In this document: positions 58,079-60,000 of the stretch, one piece after another
Numbering within the stretch: the first letter of the stretch is position 1
How the letters are laid out: each line of letters starts with the position of its first letter
Assembly (NCBI GenBank): GCA_950295325.1
Contig: OX485807.1
Span: forward strand, 42,068,440-42,128,439
Direction of reading: 5' to 3'
Origin: Polytrichum commune
Lineage: Eukaryota; Streptophyta; Polytrichopsida; Polytrichales; Polytrichaceae
Length of the DNA: 60,000 nt
Made by a program: the position numbers and the translations under genes
Notes under the pieces: generated by a model
Told to the model about the DNA's origin: nothing
Databases searched by the model: none
What the model saw: the letters and a program-made list of their open reading frames with translations, nothing else

Positions 58079-58728
58079 GAGGCTAATGTGGACACCTCCA
58101 GTTACGTGGAACCATCCAGCTGATGGATTCGAGCATTAGAAGTTTGAGCATGTTAGTAATTGCGAATTAGAACCATAGAATTTGAAATCGCTGAAATCGG
58201 AGTTGAGGAAGGTGTTGGTCTAGGCTCTGGAATCAAAGATTCTTTACTGTGCAATGTGGTGTTAGGGCGGGGGACTCTTCTATCGTTCAATGTTGTGTAA
58301 GTGGACAACATCATTAGTAGATTCTACATGGTTCATTTGCCAATGAAAACCAAGTTGAATGCCGATATTGGTTGTGTCGTGTCTCTAAAGTGGTCACATG
58401 TAAGATAAAATGTTGCCGAATTGTTTTTTCATCATAGAATACGTACAATACAGTTGGTCGGCACCTCACAGCCACATGCCGCCTCCTAATTTGCCCATCT
58501 TGGGCACAAATAATCAAGTGTGTCATAGCTTAGTTGATAGCACTCCTAATTATGAAGGATGATGGGCGTAGTTTGACTTTTGCAAGGTGACTAACCCAAA
58601 TATCGTCAAGGCGGCGGCTAAATCACTGAGTATCTCACCCACCAAATTAAAGCGACTATATTGCTCATTACGAGCCAAAAATAGGTATCCAATTAGAAAG
58701 CTAACTGAATTAGCCTCATCTATCTTAA
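58079..58728. repeat. Dispersed ~640-bp repeat, copy 2 (pair with 38395-39035)
   Basis: Direct partner of the repeat at 38395. It carries about 25 extra bases (AAAACCAAGTTGAATGCCG) absent from copy 1. It directly precedes a LINE remnant. Confidence 0.75.
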
Positions 58729-58763
58729 TAGAAGTGTGAAAGGAGCTAGAGTTGAGGAAGTTT

Positions 58764-58990
58764 TTATTTTTGGATTTGTGCTATCAAAGTTGCCCTAGTA
58801 TGATCCAATATCCAAGGGTGGGAAGAGCAATGAGAGTATTGGTGAGGAGGTAAACCAATGGGAACCAAATATTTTTGCCTACGGGTTTCAATATTGTTGA
58901 TATGTTCGTTTGTGCAGCACGTGAGGATATGGAGATAAGTGCCCATCTTTTGGAGTGTGCATAAGTTGCACACTAGGGGAAAATGTTCAT
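58764..58990 (-). pseudogene. LINE 3'-end zinc-knuckle remnant
   Basis: The minus-strand frame reads VCNLCTLQKMGTYLHILTCC followed by NEHINNIETRRQKYLV. The C-x2-C-x9-H-x4-C spacing, plus a following N-x-x-RR(H/Q)-type stretch, resembles the C-terminal zinc-knuckle region of non-LTR retrotransposon proteins. No reverse-transcriptase core is left. It differs from the remnant at 36638-36979, so it comes from another element family. Confidence 0.35.
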
Positions 58991-59623
58991 TTTAAGCACT
59001 TGGTGTTCCTTTTTATAGTGGTTCGTGTAGTGGACAAACTATATTTCTAATGTTTGTAATAAAGAGTTGGCACATGATGATATATGTACACACACAAGAA
59101 GTTCACGTGGGTTCACACAATGGCATAGGTAGGTGGGTGTAGGCTCCAACATAAGAAGGGCCACGGATTTGCCCATTATATTCTTCAATGAACTATATAT
59201 AAGGCATTATAAGCAAGTGTGGCATGTCACTTGTACTCCCACAATCTTAGAATCATGAGGTTCTAGGCAAGGTCATCATGGCTTATATATATTCACGAAG
59301 CTCTTTATACCATGCAAAAATTAGCATGGCACGGCCAATATGTATAGCACAAACAAATGATCCTTTGTGACCATGATAGATTCTAGAATATCCAAGCCTA
59401 GGCTTTCCAAAAGAAATTGAAATATGATTTCAATACTTTGAGTTGCATGACTTCCAAATCCAATTTGAAAGAATAATCCAACGAGATAATCAACACATGA
59501 ATCAGATAACTTTAAGGACCTAAACTTGCCAAAGTGTCAAGAAGAGGTGCGACTACCTTATGTCGAAATTGACCTTGGGCTTAGGATCATTGAATACATG
59601 GATTGATGTTTTTCCCCTTAATA
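58991..59623. other. Intergenic DNA; 59130-59623 homologous to 45560-46017
   Basis: The right part is the 3' flank of member C and matches the 3' flank of member A for roughly 450 bp, with indels. Confidence 0.6.
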
Positions 59624-60000
59624 TTATCCGCTAGAGCTGCTGCCTTCGTCACTTTCACTATCTCCTTTTTTTCTCTCGTTTTTCCCCTTTTGCCCCTTTG
59701 CTTCACCCTTTGTTTTGTTGTCTTTGGTAGAAGTGGTCATGGATTCACTTGCATCCGTTTCACTGCGTTTGGAATCACTTTGTTTTGAGGTATCTTTTGC
59801 ATTTTTTTGTGGTTTGCCACGAATTTTGGCGCTGCCGCTAGCAGCACCTGAGCCGTGGCTATTGGCTCGCCTTTTATTTGGCCTAGCTCCTCCCTTACCT
59901 CTCCCCATGCTCTCACTACTTCGCCCCCTTTTTCCTTTCTTGCTATCACTATCATAGGTTTCCGCTGTCATGGATTCTTCATCCTCTGTAGCATATGATT
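59624..60000 (-). CDS. Basic Lys/Arg/Ser-rich protein, family member C, N-terminus beyond right edge
   Basis: The frame is open from the right window edge to TGA at 59624 and gives the last ~125 residues. It includes SYATEDEESM, DSKKGKRGRSSESMGRGK, RSETDASESM and GDSESDEGSSSSG, so it is collinear with member A. The internal ATG at about 59969 aligns to an internal Met of A and is not the true start. A 5-residue gap after SGSA relative to A's HPGS stretch is the main length difference. It lies in a segmental duplication with A. Confidence 0.65.
   Translation of the reverse strand, partial: SYATEDEESMTAETYDSDSKKGKRGRSSESMGRGKGGARPNKRRANSHGSGAASGSAKIRGKPQKNAKDTSKQSDSKRSETDASESMTTSTKDNKTKGEAKGQKGKNERKKGDSESDEGSSSSG

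Noticed and set aside
1-60000. tRNA, rRNA, CRISPR or bacterial features
   Set aside because: No cloverleaf-type GGTTCGA-containing genes, no rRNA-like blocks, and no short spaced repeats of CRISPR form were seen; the tandem repeats have no unique spacers.

Overview
The window looks like nuclear DNA of a land plant. The two genes that can be read end to end have GT-AG introns of about 80-1,200 bp, and both give proteins with clear plant relatives: an NDR/NDL (N-MYC downregulated-like) protein and a Jagunal-like ER membrane protein. The rest is AT-rich and gene-poor, filled with short non-autonomous DNA transposons, degenerate tandem repeats and dispersed repeats. No bacterial operon, CRISPR array, tRNA or rRNA was seen. 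Modest introns plus a family of protamine-like basic proteins are compatible with a seed-free plant (moss, liverwort or similar), but that placement is inference and the species is not identified.

Layout. 1-2.2 kb: minus-strand exons of an unidentified nuclear protein that leaves the window on the left. 2.8-3.8 kb: degenerate ~195 bp tandem repeats. 6.9-9.0 kb: phase-compatible minus-strand exons of a second unidentified gene, with a ~220 bp tandem repeat in its middle. 9.1-21.6 kb: no convincing gene, but a 78-bp minisatellite, a 1.75 kb PIF/Harbinger-type element, a degenerate ~165 bp array, two G-box-rich segments, a CACTA-like MITE and one unexplained 172-codon frame. 21.7-22.5 kb: GC/CpG-rich island with repeated GCCGCT inverted pairs. 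24.8-27.9 kb: the NDL gene (10 coding exons, 348 aa). 28.0-29.7 kb: tandem ~210 bp units. 29.7-39.2 kb: dispersed repeats, a nearly perfect 155-bp tandem duplication, a TA-flanked MITE, a long foldback that could be a small-RNA precursor, and decayed coding remnants including a LINE 3' end. 39.2-43.5 kb: the Jagunal-like gene (6 coding exons, 178 aa), with a textbook hAT-type insertion in its third coding intron. 46.0-48.6 kb: two divergently oriented, intronless genes for Lys/Arg/Ser-rich proteins. 50.9-51.4 kb: a Mutator-like MITE. 53-59 kb: repeats, a 500-bp tandem duplication and another LINE remnant. 59.6-60 kb: a third copy of the basic-protein gene, running off the right edge.

The two recognised genes are housekeeping-type and show no evident functional link. 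NDL proteins act with G-protein signalling in plants; Jagunal proteins act in ER organisation and secretion. The most novel content is the three-member family of intronless basic proteins (basic MARR... head, S-x-(T/S)-DASESM motif, Ser-rich ...SSxG tail). Two of its members share homologous 3' flanks and so arose by segmental duplication. The long perfect foldback near 32.9 kb is the next most interesting item.
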